DNA of 7,205 nt from CAVDAL01 sp963606965 (GTDB taxonomy: Bacteria > Actinomycetota > Coriobacteriia > Coriobacteriales > QAMH01). The translations under genes and the position numbers were made by a program. Shown here piece after piece: positions 1-5,665 of this stretch (the first letter of the stretch is position 1; each line of letters begins with the position of its first letter). Below the pieces are notes generated by a model. The model was not told where the DNA came from and searched no databases. It worked only from the letters and a program-made list of their open reading frames with translations. The stretch lies in contig CAVDAL010000017.1 in NCBI GenBank assembly GCA_963606965.1, positions 1 to 7,205 of the forward strand. The letters run 5' to 3'.

Positions 1-572
1 TGATAATCATCTATAAAGAAGTGAATACCTGCATTGAAGTTATTTGCAGACTTTGCAAAGTTAAAAGCTAAAAGCTCGCTAGGTGCAAAGTCACAAGGCT
101 CTAGCGTTGGCATGTCATATTTGCCTGTGCAGTTATCTTTGTTGCATAAATCTAAGTTATATGCTTTGTCTGTTCGCAACCGCTCTGCGCCATAAGCTTT
201 ATTTTTGCTTTTGAAGTCAAAACAAAACTTGCTCATGTCAACTTTGCCCAAAGCTTTTATTTCACTTTTGAGTAAGGCTCTGTTCCATGTTGCGACTTCA
301 CCCGTGCGATTATCTGCCAGTCTGTAAGCTTTTATCTGCTCTTCGCTTAAGTCATCGCAATAATCTATTCTCTCGTCAGGTATCTCTCTCCAGCCTAGGG
401 ACTTGCAAGCTGCCCATCTAGTGTGTCCAGCAACGATAACTGGATTATCTTTGCTTTCAAGAACTATTTGCCCTTTTAAGCCAAACTCTTTGATACTTTC
501 AGCAACAATTGGAATAGCCTTTGCGTTGTAACGCGCATTTTTCTCATAGGGCTTAATTTCATCGATTTTCAT
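1..572 (-). CDS. ParB-like N-terminal domain / DUF4417 protein, 3' end outside window
   Basis: A 190-codon open frame starts at ATG 572 (MKIDEIKPYEKNAR) and runs off the left edge. Residues 1-110 look like a ParB-type nuclease/partition domain: the box GHTRWAA (49-55) matches the family's GxxRxxA motif and is followed by LADNRTGE (85-92). From about residue 130 the sequence (DKAYNLDLC, GIHFFIDDY) resembles the DUF4417 family seen in phage and mobile-element proteins. Such ParB-DUF4417 fusions occur in phage genomes near packaging genes; the exact role is unknown, perhaps DNA binding or nuclease activity. The upstream start context is weak (GCGAGAG). It is separated from the ADP-ribosylglycohydrolase gene by a terminator, so it probably has its own transcription start. 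The domain assignment rests on recalled motifs, not on a search. Confidence 0.75.
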   Translation of the reverse strand, partial: MKIDEIKPYEKNARYNAKAIPIVAESIKEFGLKGQIVLESKDNPVIVAGHTRWAACKSLGWREIPDERIDYCDDLSEEQIKAYRLADNRTGEVATWNRALLKSEIKALGKVDMSKFCFDFKSKNKAYGAERLRTDKAYNLDLCNKDNCTGKYDMPTLEPCDFAPSELLAFNFAKSANNFNAGIHFFIDDY

Positions 573-595
573 AGTCTCTCGCTTGATTTTTATGC

Positions 596-627
596 AACAA
601 AAAACCCACTTGGTAAAAAGTGAGTTT
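596..627 (-). terminator. Rho-independent terminator after the ADP-ribosylglycohydrolase gene
   Basis: A 10-bp stem (602-611 with 618-627, one G-U pair) has a 6-base loop. Read on the minus strand it runs into a T-rich tract (TTTTTTTGTTG). It lies 30 bases past the glycohydrolase stop codon and would end the minus-strand operon that starts near 1729. Confidence 0.75.
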
Positions 628-657
628 AAAGAATAAATTGAGCATGTAACTTATGTT

Positions 658-1458
658 TTAAAACAAACAGTTTTCGATAATGTCTTTGCCTCGCAAAGTG
701 TATATCCACTCTTTAGGAATAGCTTCAAAGCCATAAACAATACCTGCTAATGCCCCTGTGACAGCTGCGGTAGTATCTGTATCGTCACCCATATTTACGG
801 CTTTCAAAACACACTCTTCAAATGTATTAGTATTTGCTAGTGTCCATAAAGAAGCCCTAAAAGTATCAACTACATAGCCGCTGCTATTAATTTCTTCAAG
901 AGGCAAGTTAGTTACTTGATACTCTTTTGGTAATTTTTTTATAGTTTTGCTTATAGATAATCCATTAATTAAATCAATCGCAAGACGAACATACGAAACA
1001 CATATAGATTTAGAAACTTCATGAGCGTGTGTAATCGCGCTCACTGCTTCAATTTCATCATCAGTAATGTTATCTATAAATGCGAGTGGGATAATTCGCA
1101 TAAGCGAACCATTGCCATTGCTATATTCAGAGTTTAAACCATAACCTTTTTCAATTGCTTTAGCAGTTGCATTGCCAACATCAAACACTTCGCCATCAAT
1201 GGCATATTTACCATGTATATACCACTCTTTAAAACAGCTACGCATATAATCAATGTTTATCTGTTTGCACTGCTTAATGCTATCACACGTTGCTAAAGCT
1301 AGAGATGTATCATCACTAAAAGTTCCCGCTGGCATGTTATGAGTGCCATATCCATCCATGCCACACGCCTTAAAAGAACCTCTAGGCATAAACTCATAAG
1401 GGACGCCTAATGCATCCCCTATTGCTAAACCATATATTGCATCTTTAAGTGTATGCAT
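658..1458 (-). CDS. ADP-ribosylglycohydrolase (DraG/ARH family)
   Basis: The 266-residue protein has the metal-site signatures of the DraG/ARH fold. GLAIGDALG is at residues 10-18, SDDT at 48-51, GNGSLMR at 115-121, THAH at 143-146 and GDDTDTTAAVTGALAG at 224-239. Family members use a binuclear Mg or Mn centre to remove ADP-ribose from modified residues or to hydrolyse ADP-ribosyl compounds; length is typical and no key residue is missing. The start overlaps the stop of the preceding 39-residue gene by one base (TAATG), showing translational coupling. Immediately upstream is the C-terminus of an ADP-ribosyltransferase-like protein, so it plausibly reverses or neutralises that enzyme's modification. 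Such pairs occur in phage head modules. The physiological substrate cannot be told from sequence. Confidence 0.93.
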   Translation of the reverse strand: MHTLKDAIYGLAIGDALGVPYEFMPRGSFKACGMDGYGTHNMPAGTFSDDTSLALATCDSIKQCKQINIDYMRSCFKEWYIHGKYAIDGEVFDVGNATAKAIEKGYGLNSEYSNGNGSLMRIIPLAFIDNITDDEIEAVSAITHAHEVSKSICVSYVRLAIDLINGLSISKTIKKLPKEYQVTNLPLEEINSSGYVVDTFRASLWTLANTNTFEECVLKAVNMGDDTDTTAAVTGALAGIVYGFEAIPKEWIYTLRGKDIIENCLF

Positions 1459-1577
1459 TATTTTTTAGTTGTTTTCTTTTTGCTGCTAGCTTTTTTTGTT
1501 TTTGCTGGTGTGATTGTTGCAGAAGGATATGCCGTCCAACGGTCAACCAATTTCATTGTTTTCTTTTCTTTAGCCAT
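1458..1577 (-). CDS. Small Lys/Thr-rich basic protein (39 aa)
   Basis: This short frame starts MAKEKKTMKLVDRW and ends in a strongly basic tail (KTKKASSKKKTTKK). A ribosome binding site (GAAAGG) lies about 8 bases upstream. The gene sits 5 bases after the stop of the ADP-ribosyltransferase fragment and overlaps the start of the glycohydrolase gene by one base. The tight coupling on both sides argues that it is real. I do not recognise a family; the Lys-rich tail suggests nucleic-acid or virion association, which is inference only. Confidence 0.65.
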   Translation of the reverse strand: MAKEKKTMKLVDRWTAYPSATITPAKTKKASSKKKTTKK

Positions 1578-1582
1578 AATAA

Positions 1583-1729
1583 TTACCTTTCATTCAATTC
1601 AATATATGTTACTTTTCCCTTATTTATAATATTACTAATAACAAAGTTTGCATTTTTCGATACTAAAATCTCGCGCTCATCCCACTTGCTCAAATAATTA
1701 ACAGATGTACCTTTATTTTGAGTGTTTGA
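1583..1729 (-). pseudogene. C-terminal fragment of an ADP-ribosyltransferase-like protein
   Basis: An open stretch of 48 codons plus TAA begins directly at the repeat edge. It includes GTSVNYLS followed by WDEREILV and a beta-rich ending KVTYIELNER. The spacing of an S-[TS]-x-x-LS segment, an E-x-E-I-L segment and a terminal I-x-L-x-E strand resembles the C-terminal half of ADP-ribosyltransferase exoenzyme domains, where E-x-E or Q-x-E holds the catalytic glutamate. In phages this domain is often fused to a minor head protein. The N-terminal part is missing: the 36-bp repeat at 1730-1765 replaces it, and in this frame the repeat contains TAG. The adjacent ADP-ribosylglycohydrolase supports the assignment. 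The family call is moderate; the truncation is directly visible. Confidence 0.55.
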
Positions 1730-1765
1730 GTGTCTGATAATATAAATTATATAATCCTACGACAC
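1730..1765 (-). repeat. 36-bp dispersed repeat, copy 1 (left-pointing)
   Basis: Read on the minus strand it begins GTGTCGTAGG and ends TCAGACAC. It differs from copies 2 and 3 by one base, ATTATATAAT in place of ATTACATAAT. It joins a scaffold-like N-terminus (right) to an ADP-ribosyltransferase C-terminus (left), which are parts of different genes. Confidence 0.95.
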
Positions 1766-1857
1766 TTACCATCGCCTGCATTTCCTTGAGCGTCAGCAGT
1801 TGACTCTGCATTCGTTTGTTCTTGCTGTTCAGTTGATGTCGTGTTGCTGTCATCCAT
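1747..1857 (-). pseudogene. N-terminal fragment of a phage scaffold-like protein
   Basis: A start at ATG 1857 with a good ribosome binding site (GAGGT) gives 30 native codons beginning MDDSNTTSTEQQEQ, rich in Gln, Glu, Thr, Ala and Asp. The frame then enters the 36-bp repeat, adds KCRRII and stops at TAA 1747. The low-complexity acidic N-terminus and its place after an effector-type gene match the start of phage capsid scaffold proteins, as in the clearer fragment at 3080. The rest of the gene is absent on the far side of the repeat. The scaffold call is by analogy and composition only. Confidence 0.45.
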
Positions 1858-1869
1858 GTTTTACCTCAT

Positions 1870-2001
1870 CTCATCGTGTTTGTTACGCACTTCTCTGTGC
1901 GCCTGATGTTGCCACAATTCGCTTGTGGCGTGCGTGTAGTGTTGCTGCTCTGCGCTTGCAGCTTGCAATGGTGACAGTATGGATGATGTGTTACTTGAAA
2001 A
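1870..2001 (-). promoter_or_regulatory. Structured leader between the 212-aa gene and the scaffold-like start
   Basis: This 130-base gap holds three small hairpins: CGCAC/GTGCG (1886-1901), a perfect 7-bp GCCACAA/TTGTGGC with a 5-base loop (1911-1929), and TTGCA/TGCAA (1956-1968). No U-tract follows any of them on the minus strand, so they are not standard terminators. They could be leader structure for the downstream gene or RNA processing sites; the function is unknown. Confidence 0.35.
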
Positions 2002-2640
2002 TTAAGATTGATTGTTCTTTAGGTCAAGAGCACAGTAAGCGCAAGAAGTAAATATTGTTTTGATTGTCTCATTGAAGAAATTGTTTATTTGCTGCATTTC
2101 AGAATCATTTGTAAAATATTCAATTCCTGATTCTGTTATCTCAAAGTCTTGCTTGCTTTTATTTCCTTTTGTATCTAATTTATTTATAAAGCCATCGTCA
2201 ATCATGGAATTAGTTATGTTGTGCCAATAAACATCATTGCAGTTGACAAATTCTTGTATTAGTTTAAGCGACGTAGCTATTTTGTTTTCCTTACAAATTA
2301 GTCCATAGCATAATAATTTGTAACAATAAACAGAGAAATCATCATGTTCTCTGTTCCATTTATTATTATCAATCCGCTCTAATACATTTTCTCGAAATTC
2401 CTTATTAAGACTAATATCATTGTGTTTGTAATTCCAAACAGTTTCAGATGTCCAGCTTAAATCATAAACTTTATACAAGCATGTTGTTGATCCTTGAGAT
2501 AATGTTTCTCCGAATAAATAATCCTTATCCAAGCAAGGAGCAAATGCGACTGGCTCAAAGCTCTGCATAAACTCTAATATTTCTTCTTTGCGTTCATCAA
2601 CAATGTCAAACTTTATATTGTCATCTTCAGCATAAATCAT
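2002..2640 (-). CDS. Unknown 212-aa protein, possible immunity-type partner of the truncated upstream gene
   Basis: The protein starts MIYAEDDNIKFDIVDERK, is acidic and probably cytoplasmic, with no signal peptide or membrane segment. A C-terminal stretch (SMIDDGFINKLDT, then DFEITESGIEYF) has the look of a winged-helix helix-wing pattern. A CAYC pair sits near the C-terminus. The ATG overlaps the stop of the preceding fragment as ATGA, so it was co-translated with a gene whose last 19 codons remain; AAAGGTG just upstream serves as ribosome binding site. A complete small acidic gene coupled to the C-terminus of a variable gene is the usual layout of polymorphic toxin and immunity pairs in phage head modules. 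That role is inferred from layout only; I do not recognise the family. Confidence 0.7.
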   Translation of the reverse strand: MIYAEDDNIKFDIVDERKEEILEFMQSFEPVAFAPCLDKDYLFGETLSQGSTTCLYKVYDLSWTSETVWNYKHNDISLNKEFRENVLERIDNNKWNREHDDFSVYCYKLLCYGLICKENKIATSLKLIQEFVNCNDVYWHNITNSMIDDGFINKLDTKGNKSKQDFEITESGIEYFTNDSEMQQINNFFNETIKTIFTSCAYCALDLKNNQS

Positions 2641-2696
2641 GATTCACCTTTTGGATAGAATTTGATAAATCTTCCTCTTCCGTCTTTACCTATATA
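2637..2696 (-). pseudogene. 20-codon C-terminal stub of a truncated gene (toxin-like layout)
   Basis: Directly at the repeat edge the minus strand reads YIGKDGRGRFIKFYPKGES and stops at TGA, overlapping the next ATG. The short basic and aromatic ending and the coupled downstream gene resemble C-terminal toxin domains, but the piece is too short to assign. It is in frame with the one open frame of the repeat on this strand (VSDNINYVILRH). Confidence 0.45.
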
Positions 2697-2732
2697 GTGT
2701 CGTAGGATTACATAATTTATATTATCAGACAC
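2697..2732 (+). repeat. 36-bp dispersed repeat, copy 2 (right-pointing)
   Basis: Identical to copy 3 (TCAGACAC end). C-terminal gene stubs leave it in both directions: a minus-strand stub to the left and a plus-strand stub to the right. With copy 1 it forms an inverted pair around a 931-bp segment. Confidence 0.97.
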
Positions 2733-2734
2733 CA

Positions 2735-2857
2735 AGAAACACGCTAGGGTTCGAAGAAAAAAAGCTTATAGAAGAAATTAAGCACCGAGCAGAAAAAGAA
2801 AATTTTACTGAAGTTATTTTCGTCGACATGAGCGAGAGTTTGGTTTTTATTAAATAA
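2735..2857 (+). pseudogene. C-terminal fragment of an unrecognised phage-type protein
   Basis: Forty codons and TAA follow the repeat, including FEEKKLIEEIKHRAEKENF and an ending VFIK. The pattern is an amphipathic charged helix followed by two hydrophobic strands. It is open through the repeat upstream but has no start codon or ribosome binding site of its own. It is followed at once by a long hairpin and then a terminator, as are the stubs at 3459 and 6300. The product is unknown. Confidence 0.45.
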
Positions 2858-2862
2858 AAAAA

Positions 2863-2904
2863 GAGGAACGAACCACTCTTTATGCAAAGCGTGACCCGTT
2901 CCTC
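2863..2904 (+). other. Long two-part hairpin after the stub stop codon
   Basis: An outer stem GAGGAACG/CGTTCCTC encloses an inner stem CACTCTTT/AAAGCGTG with one mismatch and the loop ATGC, separated by 3-base internal loops. It starts six bases after a stop codon and lacks a following U-tract. Hairpins of the same build occur at 3515 and 6383. Confidence 0.7.
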
Positions 2905-2973
2905 AATGCATGGCTTAAGGTTACATCATTAAAACAAAAAAAGCAACAAAAATTTGTTAAGAATTTGGAATCA

Positions 2974-2996
2974 AGCACCCTGCAGGGTGCTTTTTT
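2974..2996 (+). terminator. Rho-independent terminator
   Basis: The perfect palindrome AGCACCCTGCAGGGTGCT is followed by six T. It ends the transcript of the truncated gene at 2735 before the scaffold gene start. Confidence 0.9.
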
Positions 2997-3000
2997 CATA

Positions 3001-3079
3001 TTTACGCTCGGCTCAGAGCGGCAAAACGCAGTAAAGCGGCAAAACACAAAGACACCTTAAAGGTGGAAAGGAGGACTTT
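3001..3079 (+). promoter_or_regulatory. Leader of the scaffold-like gene
   Basis: The leader contains two direct copies of AGCGGCAAAAC (3017 and 3035, 18 bases apart), a small CACCTT/AAGGTG hairpin (3052-3064) and the ribosome binding site GGAAAGGAGG ending about 6 bases before ATG 3080. This supports the start call. The direct repeats may be a binding site; I see no clear promoter boxes. Confidence 0.5.
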
Positions 3080-3187
3080 ATGTCCGAAGAAACAGGCAGC
3101 GCAACAGAAAATCAAGCGCAAGAAAATCAGCAAGAATTTTCGCCTATCACAACGCAAGAAGAACTAGACCGAATTATTGTGTCGTAG
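3080..3187 (+). pseudogene. N-terminal fragment of a phage capsid scaffold protein
   Basis: The frame begins MSEETGSATENQAQ after a strong ribosome binding site and reaches SPITTQEELDRII at residue 33. Phage scaffold proteins commonly have an acidic Gln/Glu-rich start and then F-x-P-I-T-[ST]-Q-E-x-[LF]-D-[RK]-I-I, followed by a long charged coil. Here the 36-bp repeat begins directly after RII, adding V-S and a TAG stop, so the coil is lost. The cut is about 33 codons in, close to the 30-codon cut of the scaffold-like piece at 1857. The product cannot be functional. Confidence 0.65.
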
Positions 3188-3214
3188 GATTACATAATTT
3201 ATATTATCAGACAC
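3179..3214 (+). repeat. 36-bp dispersed repeat, copy 3 (right-pointing)
   Basis: Identical to copy 2. It cuts the scaffold gene on its left and joins it to an unrelated C-terminus on its right, providing a TAG stop for the scaffold frame. Confidence 0.97.
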
Positions 3215-3216
3215 TT

Positions 3217-3315
3217 ATGGATGAAGATATGGCTTTGCGTGAAAACCGCTTGAAGTTGCTTAATAGATTTGCTGATGTCTTTACAGATGTTGCAGATATA
3301 AGCAAACTTGCTTAA
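3217..3315 (+). pseudogene. C-terminal fragment, resembling the end of a phage portal protein
   Basis: The 32 codons read MDEDMALRENRLKLLNRF then DVADISKLA and TAA. The amphipathic helix with LLNRFADVF and a short acidic ending resembles the C-termini I recall for siphophage portal proteins. No ribosome binding site precedes the ATG, and the frame is open back through the repeat, so this is a gene end and not a small gene. The family call is tentative. Confidence 0.4.
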
Positions 3316-3390
3316 ATTTTAATTTGCAGATTTCTTGCATGTTTTGATATTAGTAAAGAACACTTTGGGTTTACATACTTCTTTCATTTC

Positions 3391-3420
3391 CGCGGCGTCT
3401 ATTTCAGGCGCCGCGTTTTT
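3391..3420 (+). terminator. Rho-independent terminator
   Basis: A GC-rich stem CGCGGCG/CGCCGCG with an 11-base loop is followed by five T, about 75 bases past the stop of the portal-like fragment. It ends 2 bases before the next repeat. Confidence 0.85.
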
Positions 3421-3422
3421 CA

Positions 3423-3458
3423 GTGTCGTAGGATTACATAATTTATATTATTAGACAC
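3423..3458 (+). repeat. 36-bp dispersed repeat, copy 4 (right-pointing)
   Basis: Differs from copies 2 and 3 by one base near the end (TTAGACAC in place of TCAGACAC). This version is shared with copies 7, 8 and 9, which point the other way. Confidence 0.97.
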
Positions 3459-3581
3459 CAATACAAGGAAGTTTTAATTATTGATGGTAAAGATTATGTT
3501 CAGAAAATAATAAGGAAGGGCAAAACCCCTCGTAAAAGGTCGACGGGTAAGCCCTTCAAGGCAAATATTATCACAAATTAA
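3459..3581 (+). pseudogene. C-terminal fragment of an unrecognised protein
   Basis: Reading starts directly at the repeat edge with QYKEVLIIDGKDYVQK and stays open to TAA 3579-3581. The first 16 residues look coding (beta strand, DGK turn, strand), much like the stub at 6300 (VLLKDGRLVNIN). The later part is basic (TPRKRSTGKPFK) and overlaps the hairpin at 3515, so the true end may be near 3507 with decay afterwards. No start codon or ribosome binding site is present. Confidence 0.35.
3515..3557 (+). other. Long two-part hairpin
   Basis: An outer stem GAAGGGC/GCCCTTC encloses an inner stem CCCCTCG/CGACGGG with one C-C mismatch, separated by A-rich internal loops. It has the same build as 2863-2904, though the bases differ, which suggests conserved structure. 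Confidence 0.65.
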
Positions 3582-3589
3582 GGGAAAAC

Positions 3590-3612
3590 AGCACCTAAAT
3601 AGGTGCTTTTTT
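3590..3612 (+). terminator. Rho-independent terminator, duplicated at 6454
   Basis: The stem AGCACCTA/TAGGTGCT with a 2-base loop is followed by six T. Positions 3564-3616 match 6428-6480 at 51 of 53 bases, so the two segments derive from closely related phage DNA. Confidence 0.9.
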
Positions 3613-3616
3613 CATA

Positions 3617-3638
3617 GTGTCGTAGGATTACATAATTT
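3617..3638 (+). repeat. 36-bp dispersed repeat, copy 5, truncated to 22 bp
   Basis: The first 22 bases are intact through CATAATTT; the last 14 are missing and unrelated sequence (CGTTGAACGC) follows. The break lies in the AT-rich centre, not at the IS30 element, which begins about 45 bases further on. Confidence 0.9.
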
Positions 3639-3683
3639 CGTTGAACGCAAAAGTAAACGAAACAATGCAAGACTAAATGCAAT
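3637..3683 (+). pseudogene. Phage-like coding scrap interrupted by the IS30 element
   Basis: From the truncated repeat one frame reads FVERKSKRNNARLNA. If the IS30 element and one direct-repeat copy are removed, it continues at 4882 as MGVAF and a stop. The piece is short and of unknown origin; it shows the pre-insertion site was probably coding. Confidence 0.25.
3666..3683. repeat. 18-bp direct repeat flanking the IS30 element, left copy
   Basis: TGCAAGACTAAATGCAAT is repeated exactly at 4864-4881. It is the likely target-site duplication of the insertion. Eighteen bases is long for the IS30 family, although IS1630-type members are known for long variable duplications. Confidence 0.8.
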
Positions 3684-3692
3684 AGTTACTTA

Positions 3693-3722
3693 TTTAATTT
3701 TCATCTCTCTTCTCAGATATAG
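3693..3722. repeat. IS30 left inverted repeat
   Basis: Matches the reverse complement of 4826-4852 in two blocks (TTTAATTTTC and TTCTCAGAT.TAG) with a 3-base length difference. Confidence 0.6.
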
Positions 3723-3748
3723 ATTGATAGCTTTTTTAATGTCTTAAA

Positions 3749-4811
3749 TTATTTTTTATCTAACAAGCTTGGCTTAAGTGCTACTTCATCACTTCTCATG
3801 TGTTTAATTCCTAATTCATCTAATAGCTTTTTTGGAATGAACTTTGAACATGCAGCAATCGGGCTTATTCCGCCAATGCTTTTTCTTGGATAGCTATTAA
3901 TGTGGCTACGCATTAAAGATACATCTTCTTGTGTCAAGTTTTCAAAACTTGTCTTTTTTGGAAGTATGCGGCGTATAAAGGTGTGATTTTTCTCACAGCT
4001 ACCTTTTTGGTTAGAACGCATTGGGTCGCAGTAAAAAACTCTACAACGTTGCGCATGTTCAATACTGCTTTTTTCTATTGCTTTGTAATCGCAAAACTCA
4101 ACGCCTCTGTCTGTCAAAATAATTCCAAAAAGTCTTGCAAATTCACCAGTTCCGATGATACCCTCAATCCAGTCGAGCAAGCCAACTATGTTTTCACACG
4201 TATGCTCATCGAGCAAAAGCATTAGTTGCAGCTCATAGACTGGGAAATGAATAGCAAGAATGCTTTTAAAATCGCCTTGTTTTCCTACTACAGTATCAAC
4301 TTGAAAAGCGCGCTCGCGCATCTTTGCCGGCAGCTCTAAAAACTTATCAAAGCTTTTGTCGTCACGCACAACTATTCATTGATCATAGACTTTTCTTCTG
4401 GGCTTGTATTTAACTTTTAGCGGCAAATCCATATTTACAAGCCCCATCAAACCGTCTTCAATGTAGCTATACATTGTTCGCTCACTTACAGGCAAGCACT
4501 TTCCCATAACCGACCAAATTGAAGAAATTGACCAGCCTCTTTTTAAGTATCTTCTTACTGTATGCACAAGACTTGCAATTTGCAATTGAACATCCACCAC
4601 AAATATTTGTCTTTTTGCATTTTCTTTTGTGTTCGCAAAGATTCCAGTTTTTGCCTTTGAGGATGCTTCTTTTGCGGTTGTTTTTAACTTCTCTGCTAAT
4701 CGTAGAAGTTGAAACATTCAATCTTCGCGCAATTTGCGCAAAGCTTTCATGCTTTAAAAGTCCTTCTTGAATTTGCGCACGATCTTTGATGCCTAAATGT
4801 TTGTGTGTCAT
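3749..4811 (-). pseudogene. IS30-family transposase, broken
   Basis: The start at ATG 4811 follows a strong AAAGGAGG site. Residues 5-45 form the IS30 helix-turn-helix (FAQIARRLNVSTSTISREVK), then a Cys cluster (CEHKRKC, CGGC, CKSC). That frame ends at 4482. The continuation (WSISSIWSVMGK, SERTMYSYIEDG, KVKYKPRRK) is in another frame, and the segment normally joining them seems shorter than usual, suggesting a small deletion plus frameshift. The continuation then meets an in-frame TGA (4376-4378) before the DDE domain. That domain keeps D in QVDTVVG, D in ILTDRGVEF and E in SCEKNHTFIRR, and ends PSLLDKK at 3749. With two lesions no full transposase can be made, so mobility would need help in trans. 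Confidence 0.9.
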
Positions 4812-4825
4812 GGTTTTCCTCCTTT

Positions 4826-4852
4826 CTACATCTGAGAAGAAAGAAAATTAAA
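4826..4852. repeat. IS30 right inverted repeat
   Basis: Reverse-complement partner of 3693-3722. It lies just upstream of the transposase start and partly overlaps its ribosome binding site region. Confidence 0.6.
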
Positions 4853-4863
4853 CCATGAATCAC

Positions 4864-4881
4864 TGCAAGACTAAATGCAAT
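4864..4881. repeat. 18-bp direct repeat flanking the IS30 element, right copy
   Basis: Exact match to 3666-3683 (TGCAAGACTAAATGCAAT). Confidence 0.8.
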
Positions 4882-5052
4882 GGGCGTTGCGTTTTGAATT
4901 GCAATTAGCTGCTTTTAAATTGCCTGATGATATTCAAGAAAATGTTTAAAGGAATTGTCATAAGAGGTATACCAATTTTGCAGTCCTTTTTTTAATACAG
5001 AAAAGATTTTCACATTAAAAACTACATAAACAATGAATAAAAATGAAAAAAA
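4882..5052. other. Gap between IS30 and the toxin gene with a possible coding scrap
   Basis: A plus-strand frame from 4875 reads WALRFELQLAAFKLPDDIQ and stops at 4949. It looks like the end of a real protein but has no upstream gene in frame. The rest is AT-rich with no clear terminator for the toxin operon and no other gene. Confidence 0.3.
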
Positions 5053-5346
5053 TTAATTCTGTAGTTGGTGTTTTAAACCCACGGCTTTGATTACATCATC
5101 TTCCAAAATATAATATATATTAAAGTTTTTATATGAAATCATGTAAAAATCTTCACCATGTAGGCTTTTGCGATGAACAGCTGCGGTTGGCAAAGCGCGC
5201 ACATTTTCAAGTTGAGCGATTACTCCATCGAACAAGTTTCGCGCTGCAATTGGAGATTTAAGAACATCTGATATATATTCGACCGCAAGAGTTACATCTT
5301 CAACAAAATCTGATGTCCAAACAACTTTGCAAAGTTTGTCTACCAT
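5053..5346 (-). CDS. RelE/ParE-superfamily toxin
   Basis: From ATG 5346 the protein has 97 residues (MVDKLCKVVWTSDFVEDV). It shows the family pattern: N-terminal strand, two helices with AVEYISDVLKSP and LFDGVIAQLENV, then LPTAAVHRKSLHG, YKNFNIYYILEDD and a final strand with VGLKHQLQ. RelE-type toxins cleave ribosome-bound mRNA; ParE-type act on gyrase; the sequence does not decide between them. A longer frame from 5394 is possible, but the inner start overlaps the antitoxin stop by 7 bases (ATGGTAG), the usual coupling. It appears intact. The pair could stabilise this segment of the repeat array. Confidence 0.85.
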   Translation of the reverse strand: MVDKLCKVVWTSDFVEDVTLAVEYISDVLKSPIAARNLFDGVIAQLENVRALPTAAVHRKSLHGEDFYMISYKNFNIYYILEDDVIKAVGLKHQLQN

Positions 5347-5654
5347 CCCATATGCTCCGTAATAACTGAAATTGCATCTTCTTGAGACAAGCAATTTTCT
5401 ATTGGCGTGACAGCAGACTTGCTTAACATTTCCATAAGCTCAGCTTCTGATTTTGGAAAAATCTGTGCATACCGGTCTGGGACAGAAATCGTCTGCGATG
5501 TAAGGGGAAATGGTACAGCCTGATTACGGACAACTGTTTTTGCAAATATGTTCATCAACGAAGATGCTGAAATTCCAAGTTCATCACAAAATATGCCGAA
5601 ATCTCTTTTTGTAGCCGCGTCCATTCTTACGTTTAATGTTGCTGTATCTGCCAT
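5340..5654 (-). CDS. RelB/DinJ-family antitoxin
   Basis: The 104-residue protein begins MADTATLNVRMDAATKRDF, then FCDELGISASSLMNIFAKTV. This is the RelB/DinJ ribbon-helix-helix layout: a strand at 5-11 and helices to about 45, then a toxin-binding tail. AAGGAG sits 7 bases upstream of the start. It would bind DNA as a dimer, repress the operon through the palindrome at 5666-5699 and neutralise the toxin encoded just downstream. The order antitoxin then toxin and the 7-base overlap are typical. Confidence 0.88.
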   Translation of the reverse strand: MADTATLNVRMDAATKRDFGIFCDELGISASSLMNIFAKTVVRNQAVPFPLTSQTISVPDRYAQIFPKSEAELMEMLSKSAVTPIENCLSQEDAISVITEHMGW

Positions 5655-5665
5655 ATTTTTCTCCT

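Larger units (their letters stand above)
3684..4863 (-). mobile_element. IS30-family insertion sequence (decayed), about 1180 bp
   Basis: Between the 18-bp direct repeats lies one degenerate IS30-type transposase gene, with imperfect inverted repeats near both ends. Left 3693-3722 and right 4826-4852 share TTTAATTTTC and TTCTCAGAT(A/G)TAG, with a small length difference between. Overall length fits the family (about 1.0-1.25 kb). The outermost 9-11 bases at each end do not match one another, so the exact ends are inferred from the direct repeats. It is inserted in the segment between repeat copies 5 and 6. Confidence 0.8.

Noticed and set aside
1449..2051. Plus-strand frames at 1449-1697 and 1800-2051
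   Set aside because: They are antisense to supported minus-strand genes and leaders, with biased Phe/Cys-rich composition and no ribosome binding sites.
4376..4378. TGA in the transposase read as a sense codon
   Set aside because: TGA is used as a real stop in the ATGA overlap at 2637-2640, and the transposase also has a frameshift, so decay is the simpler reading.
3929..4770. Plus-strand frames at 3929-4225 and 4519-4770
   Set aside because: They are shadows antisense to the IS30 transposase.
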